Source: Phoronis australis (Eukaryota > Phoronida > Phoronidae). From it: DNA of 64,000 bases. A model generated the notes under the pieces. That model did not search any database. It was not told the DNA's origin and saw nothing but the letters and a program-made list of their open reading frames with translations. The stretch covers positions 1-64,000 of the forward strand of contig NMRA01000045.1 of the NCBI GenBank assembly GCA_002633005.1, written 5' to 3'. The position numbers and the translations under genes are program-made. Of this stretch, positions 22,593-33,885 are shown piece after piece; the stretch's first letter is position 1, and each line of letters begins with the position of its first letter.

Positions 22593-23129
22593 GAATAGAG
22601 CCAAGTTACGTGACCTCATGTAATTATGAAAACAAAGTTAGTGTTCACCAGTTCACCTTCTTCACCAAAAAAAAAAAGAATTAGAGCTTCCCTATATATC
22701 TCTGTTGGGCCAGATTGGCATTCAGCTGGCTGATTACTAGACACACAGACTTCTCAAATTGTCCCCGACCGGGCTGCGAGCAAGTACGCGTAGATAGGCA
22801 GTACTTCCATCATCCCGTCGGCAATATACCGACCACATCGCCACCCCTGACACACACCCTTAAACATCGGATTTGTTTCGGCTTAAGCCACTGTATCGGG
22901 GTTTTCTTGGTCTTATTCACTTCCACCACTGTCCGTTTTAATTTAATGCAACTACTTAAATCCGTGGTCGCCATCACTTCTTCGTAATTTGTAAACTGAA
23001 AGGGGTTTCCCAACTTTCAACCAATGGGAATGGCTGAATGTTATGACGTCAGTTTCATTACTTTAACCAATGGGAGGCCGTATTAAACAACATTCTACAG
23101 TGCTAACTTTCGTTTAGCACTGTGATAGA
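22593..23129. other. Gene-free stretch after the gap
   Basis: A 90-codon frame at 22715-22987 and its antisense partner have no recognisable features. CTTTAACCAATGGGA repeats twice near 23015-23075. Confidence 0.45.
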
Positions 23130-23825
23130 GTGTAGTACTAGTAGTGATTGAAGTGCGCATGCGTCGCTGTCTGCTGCTGGTAAAAACACGGAATTGTTAT
23201 AAAAATACGTCGTCGCACTAAGCCTTATTATTGCTATTTTTCCGGATGCAAATCTTCGACGGGTGGTCACAAGTTCCCAAAAGACCTAAGGTTGCTACAG
23301 GCGTTGAGAATAGCGATCAAAAGGGCCAATCAAGGGACATAAAGTGTGGGGAAGCCGAAGCCTCACGCCCCGTGTGTGCTCTATGCATTTTTATTGAGAG
23401 ACTACATAATCACGTTAACTGGCAAGTTTTTAGCGATTAATTTCTATCGACATCGTTCATTGATGTTATCCCCACCAGTTAATCCACTGAAGAACGGGTT
23501 TGTTCAGTTGAACTTAGTGTTTCTTTTCAGAAACTCACCCGGGACCCGGTTGGTACATTGGCTGGCAGCAAATATTCACATATTGTCCTGGGTGGAAGTG
23601 CTCCCAATGTGGGACGTGCCGCTCAGAAGTAAAGGGTGGCTTTTTCACAAAAGCTCTTCAAAACAATGCTATGTCTAATACAATTCTCTAGATGAGTGAG
23701 TTTCCTTATTTTCTGGCGGACCCCACCCCCAGGACTACCAGATTAGTTACTGAACTTACATAAACAAGCTATTCAATAAATTCGTATTATTGCATTAAAA
23801 TAAATATTGACATCTACAATGAATT
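23130..23825 (+). mobile_element. THAP-transposon fragment, family 2, copy 1
   Basis: Shares about 700 bp with 33890-34585. From about 23235 the plus strand reads CYFSGCKSSTGGHKFPKDLR, then AIKRAN, with a stop and later a weak 'C...F...DY' match. C-x4-C followed by HKFPKDL and a basic 'RIAIKRAN' is the THAP finger pattern. It is interrupted by stops and stands alone, so it is a relic of a transposon 5' end. Confidence 0.55.
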
Positions 23826-24390
23826 GTATTTGCAGTCTGTTCGATCGGTACTTGCATATGAATTCCTGAGCCACAACAGAAACCAACATACTGCCAAACT
23901 TAAAATCAACAGTGCAAGTGCAGTGTTTTACGAACTATGATTTCAGCCGATATTGCAAACCTATTAGCAATGGACGAACTCTGAAAACGAACTCAGGCGT
24001 ATCTTGTTTACCCAGATACTGGCAATCACAGAACAAACTTTTTAACCACAGAATTGAAAGATATAAAAAATGGTCGCCAATTTCGCGGTTCAACGGCACC
24101 TCCCTAACATAGGGTCTGTGTGCCCCGGGGTAATGGCTGGTAAAACCAAAATGAGTTAGCCATGTCTACATCTTATTTTTTGTATGCCGAGACAAGTGAC
24201 CAGTGATTATTATTCCGTAGCAATCCCCTGTTGGAGGTATGACAGATATGAAATGGAATTCATACAAGATCATTTAACTCTTAAAATAACCGTTGCGCCT
24301 GTCGCTGTGTCTTTGTCTGTGTTGTGGGTCACGAAACATCGCATTAGTCCCAAACACATCGATTGAGTTACTTAATCTACACGTGTATCT
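23826..24390. other. Gene-free stretch
   Basis: Only short open frames (23912, 24184) without domain features. Confidence 0.45.
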
Positions 24391-24394
24391 ATAG

Positions 24395-24490
24395 AAATAG
24401 TAAGTCTATCGATAGAGTTACTAAGTCCATCGATAGAGATAGTAAGTCTATCGATAGAGTTAACAAGACTATCGATAGAGTTAGCAACAG
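24395..24490. repeat. ~21-bp tandem repeat centred on the palindrome CTATCGATAG
   Basis: Four to five units of CTATCGATAGAGTTA/AGTAAGT. Each unit contains a perfect palindrome around ATCGAT, so the array could form alternating hairpins. There are no unique spacers. Confidence 0.85.
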
Positions 24491-25226
24491 AGAAAAAAGT
24501 TGCCGTGCCGTCCTTTTACATTATTTGCTATTGCCATCCAATTTTTTGTTTATCGCATTTCATTCTTTGTCGAGCGTCATTTTTATAGCTATTTCACCCG
24601 CACACGAATGTGATGGTGGTAATTCCACCAAGTACATACACACAATGTGTTTTTATTACCACGCCTCAAATTCACATGTAAAGATTTATTTGTGAATGTA
24701 TGCTTCACGTGTTTAGCTGTAGTGAACAAAGTCCTCAATCAAATTAGCTTGGTGCTGTCCCCACATTAGAGCAAGGGGTCCGATTGTTGTGCGAATATGT
24801 GGCAAAAAGAAGCGTAGTGGCCTTGGAATGTAGAATACGGCAGTTCCTGCGGAACGCATGTGTTGTCGTCCAGGAAATGGAGTCTAACCACACACCTCTT
24901 TCAACGTATCCAGTACCTGACCCTGTATTGTATGCAGTTCATGGAGGATTAGTGTTAGTAGGCACTAAAGTTCAGAGACCTTAGCCCAATAATATTCTTT
25001 TCTCCCTCTTTTCCATTTATGAACATCATGATGAAGTTTTCAACCAATAATCGAGATTTTAAAATAATTATTTACAAAAAGTCTTTTCCAAACTTGGTTT
25101 GTTTTTTCTTAGTAATCGGTACCTGTAACAGAGAAAAGAAAAACAACAAATATACTTGGGAGCCATTTTGATATATCCGATCAGTGTTCTCCACGGCCAG
25201 TTTTAACATGTCGCTTCAACAGGGTA
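24491..25226. other. Gene-free stretch
   Basis: A 66-codon frame at 24784-24984 has no recognisable family; nothing else is supported. Confidence 0.4.
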
Positions 25227-25357
25227 GAGTTCAGCAATTGCTAGGACCTCGCAAAAAATATAGCCAAAATCACGCGTTCTCATTTAAAATACATGGCAAC
25301 ATCTCACGTAATCTTGCGAAGTCTTGCATTTCAACGAAGTCCTAGCGTTACTGAACA
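25227..25357. mobile_element. Short palindromic MITE, copy 2
   Basis: Left end GAGTTCAGCAATTGCTAGGACCTCGC and right end GAAGTCCTAGCGTTACTGAA are inverted relative to each other, with CCAAAATCACG inside. Same family as 91-235. Confidence 0.65.
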
Positions 25358-27455
25358 GGTTTGCCGGTGCTCCATCAGGTTTGAGTAACCTGCACATACG
25401 GGTTTTTTTTGCCCATAACAAAGAGTGCCTGCCAGGACAAGTAGGTCTTTCTGAGAGGTTTGGATTATCACTGACTATTATTTGGCATGACACACAATAA
25501 CAAGAAATTGTCACCAATGAATGCCATTCTAGACGTGATCAATCTTATTTGATTACTTGAAAATTTTAAGAAAGTGCCCAGCGGGATTGTGTCAGGCTGT
25601 ACCAGTCCAATGTGGCGAAAGGCTGACCCAGTTAACATTAACACCTGACCTGATGCGGGAAACCCCGAACACTTGAAACAGTCTTTGTTTACAATTCATT
25701 TTGAACCCAAAATGTAAAAATGTGGTAGTTGCCTAAACTGTTTATGACCATAATATTCCGCAGCAGGACTGATTCCACATCAGCACTTAACGCTGAAATC
25801 ATCGTGGACTCTTAGTAGGCCGGATCTCTATATGAAGCCCGCGACCGCAGGACACAGATTACGCCTACGCGGCGGCGAACGGGTGCGTATAAAATACCGA
25901 GGCGGTCCCTTCGCTTTATTCGAATTTCAGAAAATTATTCAACTTTGACATAGTTTCTTTGAATTCTCTCGGCGCCGAATATTGAGCATGCACGCGACCT
26001 AGTAGGCATAAACGGTAAATGCAAGCCGCGGATATATACCCCAGAATTGTGTTTGGCTTCGAGAAAGTAGCGCGTACGCCGTCGGATTGACCGAGGCCAC
26101 TACTCATTAAGACAAAGAAAAAAAAACACCCCGGGGATTTGCGGCCACAGATGCCGGCGCTTTTCCGTCGCGGGAACAATGGGGAAGGAGTTAGCGTCGG
26201 GCGGGGCAGGTGCCCTCGCGGCCGCTTTCGAGACGTTTCTGTCCGACGAAGTTGAACGGCAATTGCCCACTTAACATCCGGGTCTGAAATTAGCGTTTTA
26301 ATTTAAAGATTGGATTTGTAAAATTATGCTACAGGTATTTCCTTTACTCGTTTCATTCTATTGTATGACTTTAAAAGTTGAAAAAGCAGTTGGTATGATT
26401 TATTGCAGTGGTGGTCATAGCAACTATTTTCTACTTTCAAAAAGTACTACTGGTTTTGACATACTAGTCTTTAGTTTGAGATTAACTAATGAATATATGC
26501 ATTAAATTTACGCAGCTTTTATGATTTTTTAACGAAGGTAATTTCTCCAAGTTTGGATACGGGGTTGCCTTGACATAAGTGTTCTGGTATATACTTGGTA
26601 GAACAATAACTTTTTTGTTATAGTCTATTTATATACGTTGGTATGTGACGCGCGTAGCTTACTATACTGTTGCAATTCCTAGATACCATCGATGGCAACA
26701 GTGCACGTTCAAGCTTAGCAACTGCCCTGGGGTCACTAAAAGTATTTGATCGTGGTTGCCTGTCATACCATGACTGCCATCAAGCTTGGGTCAACCCTAG
26801 AACTTTTGGCAAAGATTCTTGTTTCTGATTTACATTCAAACTTGAAGTTGGCTGACAAATACCTGGTTACAGTGGCAACGGTCACCAGCTTGCGACCACA
26901 GCTTTGCCTGCTGCTTTGGACTTTGCAAGCTTAAAACTGTTGATTCTGGCAGTCTGACTGAACACTTCACCGCTTCACCTTAAACAAAATGCATACGTAA
27001 AATTGGTACAGCCACATCCGATTACCGTGATATGATGCTGCTCAAGAATTACACATAAACTTGGAATACTCAAATGCGCCTGTGGTATCGACGGAAGTTA
27101 CATATCAATTGAGCTTTTCACATCATGGTCGTCAATGCGTTTTTAAAAGAAAATGGGTTCCGCTGGTCGACTAGTCTTCATTTGTTGAGCAGTTACAGTA
27201 CTAATAAGGATTACACCGTGATCGTGTGACTTAAAAGAGATTTGGATGGCCTTTAACGTGGCGAATCTATTCTTTGTGAGGAACCTAAGCCTGTATTAGT
27301 GTTCACGTATCATCAATTTTCTTGTCGACCATTAACCAGTGCACTTATAACTAGATCCACTAAAGTATTTTGTAGGGATTTAAGCTGAAACAAATGCATC
27401 GTTATATTTATTTTTATTATTGGTGTAACTGTAAATGGAATCTGATTAACTTCAG
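25358..27455. other. Gene-free stretch upstream of the ATP-grasp gene
   Basis: Open frames at 25284, 25916 and 26746 show no domain. The 5' exons of the ATP-grasp gene should lie here or further upstream, but I could not identify a start codon exon. Confidence 0.4.
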
Positions 27456-27774
27456 GAATCCAGCCATTGAGTACAAACCGTTTGGGCCTCTCGCTGAGAA
27501 AACGCTTCTGTGTATTCGAAGCCAACTTATGGTAACTACCGATGAAGAGATACAAACCTCTTTCTGGGCTACAATAAAGAGAATGGGGCTAAACAAGCTT
27601 TGCGTGATACTTCACAAGACCGAAGTGAACCGCTTCTGGTGTGAAAAGATGAAGTCTTTGGGAATCATTGATGAATTTAATGTTGACGGCCTGATCCACG
27701 AAACCGAGGATGGCCGCACTGTTGAAGAAATCGGCGCCGGAATAACCAGCTGGCTGAAGCAGAAAAACATCAAT
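27456..27774 (+). CDS. ATP-grasp ligase gene (copy B), upstream exon
   Basis: Bounded by a CTTCAG acceptor and an AATGTGAGT donor, ~106 codons, phase 0 at the 3' end. It reads a soluble alpha/beta sequence (FGPLAEKTLLCIRSQL, LGIIDEFNVDGLIHE, IGAGITSWLKQKNIN) that I cannot place by motif alone. It is assigned to the ATP-grasp gene because it is on the same strand, just upstream, and phase-compatible with the exon at 29599, whose content is clearly the region before the ATP-binding loop. Such enzymes have an N-terminal alpha/beta domain of this kind. It could belong to a separate gene. The ATG at 27394 in the same frame lies in what looks like intron. Confidence 0.6.
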
Positions 27775-29598
27775 GTGAGTGATTGGATATTGCAAATAAC
27801 TAAGCTTTCAATTTCTGTAATTGAAACAGATATCCCATTTTAACCATTTTACTATTAGTTAATTGTGTGCATATACCTTACAAAATATGCGATTCTTTGT
27901 TAGTCTTATCAGATATTTTTCACGTTTGCAAAGCAACGGTGAAAGCTGGAGGACGACAAAATTGGAATGTCCAGGCCCGCTGCCCGAGGGGGCTCGGGGG
28001 TTGGAAAGACCCCTGCGCAAAAGGTCCAGCCCCAGCCTGTCTGTTAAAGATATGATACATTTGAGCAACAACAAAATTGTCGGAGGTACTGGTACAACTA
28101 ACTACAAGGATAGCTAAGTTAGTAGTAAATTTCGATTTGCTTTTGATTCAAAGCGCTTCACGTAATCGTCGGACCGTACCCGGCCACCTTCGTCCAAGTG
28201 GTGTTTGCGTAGATGACAGGATCGTGCAGACGATTAGAAGAGGCTTTACGTTATTCATCGCTGTGAACACAAGTGATGACTACACCTTTGTGTAACAACG
28301 GAGTCTAGAAGTAAATGTCTATACCTAGCTAAGCTATATAGTAGCGAGAGAGCTCCTAAAAATCATGCGGTGTGAATGTCTTAAAATCGACCAAGAAACA
28401 AAACAGAAGAAAATAAGTTTGTTAGCTGATAATTCTTGCTAGCAGGCATTTTCAAATTTGGGATTGAAAGTGTTCGCCAAGTACATGTATTTTGTTCATC
28501 CAGCGTCTGCCTCGATTATGGATTGACAAATTGAAATGCATGCTTGTACACATGTTTGAGTTTCCGTCCTTTTAAATTCAGTAGAGGCCGGCGGTAAGTT
28601 AACTACAGGCAGCCCTCCGACATTGCTCAAAAATCAGACATATAACTATAACAGTGTTTTCTTGCACAGAAAACCTCTGACGAGCATGTTCACATTATTG
28701 GGGAAAAGAAGCTCTAGACCTAATGAAAAATTTTGGTCAATGAAGAAAGACTCTTCTTGTCAATAAAGTCAATGGTGCATAGCCTCACAGACTTCATACC
28801 AGCAACTAATTTGATGGAAGAGATTTCCAAGGATATATGTCACTTTTCTGATGGTTCACTACTCCGAAGGTCCACTACTCCGAAAGTCCACTTCTCCGAA
28901 GGTTCGCCAACTTCGAAACTTCACTACTTCGAATGTCTACAATTCCGAAACCAGAACTCTGACAGTTAATATTTTTTCATTAATATGAGCACAGCTTCGT
29001 TAGTCGCTTTCGCTAGTAAGACCGACCTCAGAGGAGCAGGAGACCCCTTTGAGCCTTGCTGTTATATTTTTGCGTGTTACTTAAATACGCAAAAATGTAA
29101 ATACATAAAAAAAATCGTCTAGTCACTCTCCGACTAAATATGTTTGTCTGTCGAGTTGATGTACTATTTAAGCACCTCTGCTTTCAAAGTTTGGCAGGAA
29201 ATGACGCAAGAACGGTCTGGACCGCATTAAATCCGAATTTGAGTCCCGTTCATTGCGAGCAACCGTCACGACATACTCATTTCTGGTATTTACATGTAGC
29301 TGTCTCATCTTAGAAACGTAGATCTGAGAGTCATCGTTGTTTATATAAATATCCCTCCCCCTAGTTAAGCTGGGCAAACCCAGGACCTTACTGAAAACTC
29401 CACAGAGACGACGTTTGCAAAATATCAAAGTCCACCCTTCAAGAAATTCGAACCACCCCCCCGCGCAAAGCGGGCTACGGGCCTGATGTCTGTGCCCCGA
29501 ATGATTTTCCTTTCTTCGGAAATGGGATAACTTGAAAACGCGAACTTCTTTGAATATAGGCCTATTTTTAAAACTGTTCGGCTGTTGGAAGCCTTAAG
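27775..29598. other. Intron with repeats
   Basis: Contains a CCGAAGG/TTCACTACT minisatellite at 28855-28950 and, inverted at 29060-29488, a dispersed repeat beginning GGCCCGTAGC that is shared with 17336-17730 and 54605-54990. The frames at 27863-28295 are not supported. Confidence 0.55.
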
Positions 29599-29886
29599 TC
29601 TGAGCATCAACTTGCCGACGTGTATTTCAAATACCTTGCGGAATCCATGCAGTCCTACATAATGCCTCTATCAAACCAAGCGCCACATTTGTACGGTTTA
29701 CGTGATATATGCTATCACACTTTGCAGGCAAACGCCGGTTACTTCTTTGGCGACTTCCTGAAAATGGTTGGAAGTTACGTTTGTGAACAACTCGGTATTC
29801 CTGGGGACAGCTACGAGAGTACAAAAGTGTGTTTACTGAAGAATCTCACGCAGGAATACGTGCTTAGAACCCCGGAAGCCGCAAAG
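29599..29886 (+). CDS. ATP-grasp ligase gene (copy B), pre-ATP-loop exon
   Basis: 96 codons ending at GCAAAG|GTGGGT in phase 0. The 3' half reads VCEQLGIPGDSYES, CLLKNLTQEYVL and PEAAK, the stretch that in ATP-grasp enzymes ('LGLPG.....KN....A..GVP') immediately precedes the ATP-binding subdomain. The next exon at 37355 opens with YGVPSYSV, giving an uninterrupted family match across a 7.5-kb intron. The 5' boundary is less sure: TTAAG|TCT (29599) fits the phase of the previous exon, and GGAAG at 29591 is an alternative. Blocks A and C have no copy of this exon. Confidence 0.72.
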
Positions 29887-30484
29887 GTGGGTGATCTTGA
29901 AGAGTTTTTTGTTGGTTTGGTGATTGTCATCCATTAGTATGCCAGTAGGGGAAAGTAATGACCACCACAGCCTCGAAACCTTTGGACTCGACTTTGCCTT
30001 CTTCAAAGACAAATCAATAGGTTTATAGCTTTCTCCTGTTCTTTTGCGTCCACCTTCCCGACGTTCAGGGAGATCCGTCTGTAGCTACGTGCAGTTTATT
30101 GGACTGCTGTGTACTTACTACGTTCATACATTTACAACGTGAGCAGGGTTCATTTAACACGTGTGCCCACAGAAATGAGCCCCATCGCATACGCTTTCTT
30201 TAAAAAGTTCTCGCTATGACCCTGTGTCTCAAAAGGAATTTTATTAACACATATCTTAAGATGTGTTAATAAATGAGATTTAATAGCCTTTAGTACACCT
30301 GTTGCTAAGAAAAAAGCCAAAATTAAAAATATGTATACATGTATATACTTTGTCTGTTATCGGGTTTGATACGCAATGGGCGGAAGATCGTCTCCGCCGT
30401 TGTTGTTTTTACCCTTGCGATACTGAGGAGTTGTGAGAAAAGTCCTCGGAGAGCCGCTTTTTTCAGACATGAAAAGGCTGGTGC

Positions 30485-30700
30485 GTTTGTGGAGGCTGTG
30501 GTAAAAACAACTTGACTGAGAACGTCTCTGTGTTCAAATTTCCTAAAGAATAAGTGAAAAATGCACAGAAATGGTATCGGTTTGTGCGGCGCACGAGAAT
30601 GTGGAATATCGGTGTGGAACATGCGATTCAGTCGGCAACCGCACTTTGTTCGGCACATTCTAAGAGTCGTGTTTCGACCGCACACAAAAGCGGCGTTACG
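30485..30700 (+). pseudogene. THAP-domain remnant, family 3
   Basis: The plus strand reads CGGCGKNNLTENVSVFKFPKE, a stop (TAA), then KWYRFVRRTR and LCSAHS. C-x2-C, VFKFPKE, KW...RRTR and LCSAH appear in the order and spacing of a THAP finger. One in-frame stop and loss of the F after the final H mark it as dead. It lies in the large intron of the ATP-grasp gene and is probably part of a degraded DNA transposon. Confidence 0.5.
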
Positions 30701-31094
30701 AAGAAGGACTCGCCACCTTGTAAGTGCATTTGCAAATTTTTTAATAACGAACAAACTACTTCAATCCTAAGACGAGTGATGCCAGGCCCTCGACCCCGAC
30801 CCAGATCGAGTGCTACTACAAGTATGCTTATGCATTGTGTTTAGACTGTTCTCAGTGATTATTAAGTGTCTATTTTGTGAATAATGACCACCCCTTGGTT
30901 AAGTTGGTTGTGGCCCACGCATGCCTGCAGCATTTCTCGTGCAATTGGACCGAGTTCATACGGCCTCAAACCCGACGAAAGTTCGCAAAATGGGAAATCG
31001 AATTAATTATCTGATTCTTCAAGTACTTGACTGTGATTCCCGTATCCAGTTTCCTTTCTGTCTGCATAATAATTGTTCATTTCTCGCTCAAAAT

Positions 31095-31465
31095 CGTCTC
31101 CACCTTCTGACCTGCTCTGTTCCGACATTGCAATTGGTTATCAAATGGCCAACCGTCTTTCACTCAATGATTTCCGACGACTTCATCTACTGTGGCGCCT
31201 CCTAGTGGCACTTATGTTTTTTGCGCCCATACCCTCTCATTTTCTCATTTCCTTGGTTTCTCAGAAGTTCGTTGACGGATCTTTATGAAATTTGGTAAAT
31301 AGCTTTGATGACACATACCAGTTTTCGGATGGATTCGACTTATTTTGCGTCGTGTTGTGGCCATTTTTATTATCTAAATAGACACCCCTAGAAACACACC
31401 GTTTGCGGCGCATTCGTGGGCGCATTTCAACGTTCCGCGTTGCCCTTGTATCGTTTTCGAATGTT
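31095..31465. mobile_element. Fragment of the Helitron-like interspersed element
   Basis: Shares GGCGCCTCCTAGTGGCA, 'GTTGACGGATCTTTATGAAATTTGG' type segments and the end CACACCGTTTGCGGCGCATTC with the intronic elements of blocks A and C. Confidence 0.6.
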
Positions 31466-31758
31466 GGAACTAATGTGAAAATACATATGGAGTTGCAATC
31501 AAAGTATATGAGAGAACAGGTCTTCAAATCCTCTCGCAAATAGTACAAGATACATGTGAACCGTAGGACGATGAATGCCAACAAGTGGAAACATGGGTCA
31601 GAGGTGTGCTTTCTCCCGACGTACAATATCACAAGTATTGTTATCAGAGTTCGCATTCAGTTTGTAAAGCTTTTAACGATCTTAATTTGGTGCAAGTTTT
31701 AAAAGTTGTAAACAATTATATGCTTGTGAGATCAAACTTGCATTTCTCCCTTTTTAGT

Positions 31759-33885
31759 TGGCCAAAAACAATAAGAAAATTCGCATTTTATTTTCAAAGA
31801 ATCAGACCCATAAATTCCTTAGCGTGGCAGGATTCCATTCTGTTACCAAAACAAGTCTCAGGAAATGCGTATACGTGCCGCGCGATTTTCTTGCTGGTAA
31901 CGGAAATAGAATACCTTCACGACAAGGAATACTATGAAACCTGTTTACTACAGTAAGAAGCCTACTAATTTGATTTTAAATTTCTTTTTAGCCAGCCAAA
32001 CAGGGCAAATGCAGCTTAAAATTCAAGTTCTAACCCAGTCTCATTGGTTACGTTGGCACATTTACGAACAGTGTAACTGACGATATGTACGCCAGCCAAA
32101 ATGAGTGAACACAGACATTTGTAGATTTTTAGGACAAATATCGTAACTTTCGAAAACAACTTCCGACAAACAAAAATCGTTTGCAAAACCGATGAAAAAG
32201 AACGTGATGTTTCAGATATGCCAGGTCGTGTCTCAGTTGTTGGTCTTGCAATTTTTTTTAAAGATTATTGAGATTGACGCTGTAGTTGTGAAGGCCAGTA
32301 AAGCTATGTACGAATATCTCGATGTGTGTGTATGATCTTTGTGACTTGCTTCAGAGCAAGATAATAAGCCATAAGAGCACACTTCTGAAAATGATTTTAC
32401 ATTTTGTTTAGATGGCACAGTGACGCAACAGCGGTAGCGTGTAGAAGGGGGGATGGGGGCGGCGATAGGGCGACGGCCCCGGGCATCCACATCGGGGACA
32501 TCCAACAACTACGAATAAGCTTTTTGAAATTGTGACTGATTTGTATTTTACTTTTCTTACTGATAGGGTACATGTACATGCATTTGAGTAGATAGAGGGC
32601 ATCCAACAAAATATCACTTCTGGCATCACCAAACCTTTGCACGTTGTTGCGACAACAGTCTATGAATTTTAATCAAATCAGCCAGTGTCGTGTATCAAGA
32701 CGATAAGCCAAACTATATTTGATCGTCACAATTTGCCTTAAATATGCAAATTAATGATGTAATGACCTGCAAACTGACCTCATTATATTCGTTGACCACA
32801 AAAAGATAGGTGCAAATGTGTAGTGCCCTCAGAGGAAGTTATGAGCAGAAAGAAAATTTCAAATAATGACGCCCATGATTTGCCTAAATTATGCAAATTT
32901 ATCATGCAACAACCTGTACACTTATTTCATTAAGTTCGCTGAGGCCTTTCCCATTGGGAACATTTAACTTTGCTTTTGAATCGACGTTTACAGCGCGAGT
33001 AAACGCCCGAGTAAAAAAGAGCTGGCTTTAACAGCGAAGCGTCGACTTCAATACAATGGGAACGAGTTATCAGCAGAGGTCGCTGAGTTTGACAACAGCG
33101 GTGGTTAATTGTTAATATTTTCCTCTAATATTTATTGTTTCGGCAGTATCAGCATTCTGTTTCGATTTATCCATGTATTATTGGATTCGTTATATTAACA
33201 AATTAACGTATAGTGGACGCAAAACGACTTCCCGCCATACGCCATACCGATTTTGTTCGGTTCAGCTGTTAACCTACTCACGAATCAAGTTTCTTTTAAT
33301 ATGACAGCTTTTGCTCTATCGTCATCGTTAACGTTCTAGTTATCATTTAGGACGATGGAGAGTCTTACGATTTTTGGTGGCAATGTCAAAAAGAACTCAT
33401 AGTTTCGCTGAACTAGTTTTCTGAGTAACTCCGCAGCTGATGGGAACACTTCGCGGCTTACCGCAATTATATTGAAGCTTCAATGGTAGCGGAGGTACTG
33501 TATGGGAAAGGGCCTACTATCCACATGAACATGGGTGCAAATACCAATACTTTGACCTGTGGTGCTTGATTCTGCAGCTATGAGCATAAGTAAGATTTTC
33601 GTTAATCATATTTCTTTAATTTGCGTATTGTATGCAAATTCTCGAAATATCCACCTCCAAAGTACCTCTATTAAATGAACTGGCCATAGTTACATAGGTG
33701 AAAGCATCAAAATAATCTACCTGGAGTGCTTGCTAAGGAAGTTGTCAGCGAAAACACGGTTTTTGCATAATAGCGGCCTCAATTTGCATATTTAAAAAAA
33801 CTTGTTTAAAGTTGTCGATATAACAACCCAGCTAAAACACTTAAGGGAGGAAACTAGATGTGAATCAACCAAAAAGCCTTGTCGC
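31759..33885. repeat. Duplicated block B, left part
   Basis: Diverged copy of 11672-13840 and, for its right part, of 49396-50500. It lies inside the ATP-grasp intron. No coding capacity is recognised. It stops at 33885, where a 3.3-kb insertion begins, and resumes at 37200. Confidence 0.88.

Noticed and set aside
21818-22684. Long open frames spanning the N run
   Set aside because: They exist only because undetermined codons contain no stops; there is no sequence behind them.
30323-30754. 143-codon minus-strand frame
   Set aside because: Antisense to the THAP-like motif, which has the ordered conserved residues; the minus frame has none.
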